A stretch of DNA of 64,000 nt from DATGKG01 sp963783145 (lineage in GTDB: Bacteria > Desulfobacterota > Binatia > Binatales > Binataceae). Below are positions 62,858 to 64,000 of this stretch, in pieces. Under the pieces are notes generated by a model, which was not told the origin of the DNA, made no database searches, and saw only the letters and a program-made list of their open reading frames with translations. Location: contig CAWAMM010000001.1 in assembly GCA_963783145.1 (NCBI GenBank), forward strand, positions 310,001-374,000. The letters run 5' to 3'. Both the position numbers and the translations under genes were made by a program. The stretch's first letter is position 1, and every line of letters starts with the position of its first letter.

Positions 62858-63956
62858 TCGGCGGCAGCAGGCGATTCTGCTGGAACTCGCGAAACCATTT
62901 GCGCAGCATATCCGCAGAATCGATGCAGTCGTGAAAACCCGCCTGCCGCGCTTTGATCGTGCTCACCAGCATCGGTTTGATAACCAGCGGTGGCGCGCCT
63001 TCACTGCGGTAAGCGAGACAGGAATCGGCGAAATGAAACGACTCGCCGACGTAGGCACGCAGATCGGCCGGCGCGAGGAGGTTGTACTTCCTCACAATCC
63101 CCGCCCATTCCGCCTGGCGCTTCGGTATTTCCTGCGCGAGCGATAACGGCCGCGGCGGCCCGGCCTTCATCCCAAGAGCCTCGGCCACCACCGGCCACAA
63201 ATCCTGCCAGGTCGCGACATCGCCGTTGGTAATGTTGAAGGTTTCGTTGCGTGCCGTTTCGGTAGTCGCGGCCCATTCCATCGAGCGCGCGAGGAGATCG
63301 GCATCCACCAGCTCGAAAACCGAAGGATCGCCGCCCGGGAAGTAAAGCGGGCTCCGTTCTTCGCGCAGCAACGCGGCATAGACGCCGAGTGGCGGAATCA
63401 GGCTCAGGTTGCCGCCGATCGCCTCGCCGATCACGATTTGCGGGCGCAGGATGGTGAAGTTCCACTTCCTGCCGGCCTGCTTCGCGCGCAGGTAATCCTC
63501 CTGCAGCCAGTAGAAATTCTCGTGCTTATGACGCGGCGCGCGCTCGCGCGCGGGGATCGGAATCGGCGCGAGATGCGCACCGTACGCCTTGGTCCCTTGC
63601 AGGAGCGAAACGTGCCGAAGATTCTTCGCCGCGGCTTCCAGCGGATCGAACAGGTTGCGCAGCATCGTGAGATTCACTTCCATCTGCGCGCGATCGACCC
63701 ATCCTTCGAAGATGCCGGGCTTCTCGCTCAGCGCCGCGTAGGCGACATGCGTCACATCGGACATTTCTTCGAAGACGTCGCGACACCGCTGTGCATCGAG
63801 CAAATCGATCGACACGAAGCGCGCGTCGAAAACGTGCGTGGGTGCGCGGCGGGAGACCGCGACCACCTCCCAATCGGGAAGCTTCGTGAAGTGGCGCAGC
63901 GCGCCGTAACCCACCAGCCCCGACGCTCCCGCGACGAGAATTTTCCACTTCGCCAT
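62850..63956 (-). CDS. PRISE-type reductase (progesterone 5-beta-reductase/iridoid synthase-like)
   Basis: 368 residues from the ATG at 63956; an in-frame GTG at 63989 adds 11 residues. An extended SDR: VAGASGLVGYGALRHF, RHVSLLQGTKAYGAH and NFYWLQEDYLR, then ILRPQIVIGEAIG. These are the motifs of the plant and bacterial PRISE proteins, which reduce enones with NADPH using a catalytic Tyr in the NFYW segment and a Lys in LLQGTKAY. The bacterial substrate is unknown. No Shine-Dalgarno is seen. Its promoter lies in the last 40 bases of the window. Confidence 0.85.
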   Translation of the reverse strand: MAKWKILVAGASGLVGYGALRHFTKLPDWEVVAVSRRAPTHVFDARFVSIDLLDAQRCRDVFEEMSDVTHVAYAALSEKPGIFEGWVDRAQMEVNLTMLRNLFDPLEAAAKNLRHVSLLQGTKAYGAHLAPIPIPARERAPRHKHENFYWLQEDYLRAKQAGRKWNFTILRPQIVIGEAIGGNLSLIPPLGVYAALLREERSPLYFPGGDPSVFELVDADLLARSMEWAATTETARNETFNITNGDVATWQDLWPVVAEALGMKAGPPRPLSLAQEIPKRQAEWAGIVRKYNLLAPADLRAYVGESFHFADSCLAYRSEGAPPLVIKPMLVSTIKARQAGFHDCIDSADMLRKWFREFQQNRLLPPIN

Positions 63957-64000
63957 CGCCGCTACACCAGGCGGATGCGCATACCGCACACGGTCACGGT

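Overview
This window comes from a high-G+C, Gram-negative-type bacterium. Lipoprotein signals, secreted c-type haem and beta-propeller proteins, and a Wzx/Wzy-type polysaccharide locus all point that way. A secreted Asp-box protein with a Thr/Ala/Pro linker, a pyruvoyl-dependent arginine decarboxylase, SCP2-like and PRISE-like proteins, and a dense CoA-thioester catabolic cluster together suggest an uncultured soil lineage of the Binatota/Desulfobacterota type. That placement is inference; there is no rRNA gene in the window. I saw no tRNA, rRNA or CRISPR array.

Layout. 0-4.4 kb: an MFS exporter, then a sensor-less histidine kinase converging on a B12-binding protein with a CarH-like light-sensing motif plus a small monooxygenase-fold protein, then a SnoaL-like protein. 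4.6-13.3 kb: a large secreted Asp-box propeller protein, an ion-channel-like membrane protein, small secreted proteins (one frame-broken lipoprotein) and a giant hybrid kinase with two kinase and two receiver modules. 13.6-19.8 kb: cysK, glucan phosphorylase, and a sulfur module (persulfide dioxygenase-rhodanese, ArsR regulator, YeiH exporter). 20-24.2 kb: unknown lipoprotein and two secreted proteins, one with a single haem-c motif, meeting at a strong terminator.

24.5-28.4 kb is an accessory patch. larE is followed by a RelE/HTH toxin-antitoxin pair, a diverged second copy of the larE 3' end lies beyond the toxin, and a 26-base copy of the antitoxin 3' end lies upstream of larE. Next comes an operon-like run of three unrecognised genes. 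29.2-48.6 kb is one long, same-strand polysaccharide locus with many start/stop overlaps: secreted beta-helix protein, Wzz-like protein, membrane transferase, flippase, four methyltransferases, glycosyltransferases, polymerase/ligase, DUF362 protein, carbamoyltransferase and epimerase. It ends at a perfect 11-bp-stem hairpin.

48.8-53.5 kb holds small metabolic genes (arginine decarboxylase, CMD, aldo-keto reductase, exported methyltransferase-like protein, PncC, LMW phosphatase, alpha/beta hydrolase). 53.5-64 kb is a divergent catabolic cluster. Leftward: MmgE/PrpD, SCP2-like, alpha/beta hydrolase, TauD dioxygenase. Rightward: MaoC, acyl-CoA dehydrogenase, MaoC, class III CoA-transferase, CitE-like lyase, TcuA-like flavoprotein. 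A PRISE-type reductase converges on its end. Read together, these families could form a route from a tricarboxylate through itaconate and citramalyl-CoA to acetyl-CoA plus pyruvate. This is a hypothesis, set out in the findings.
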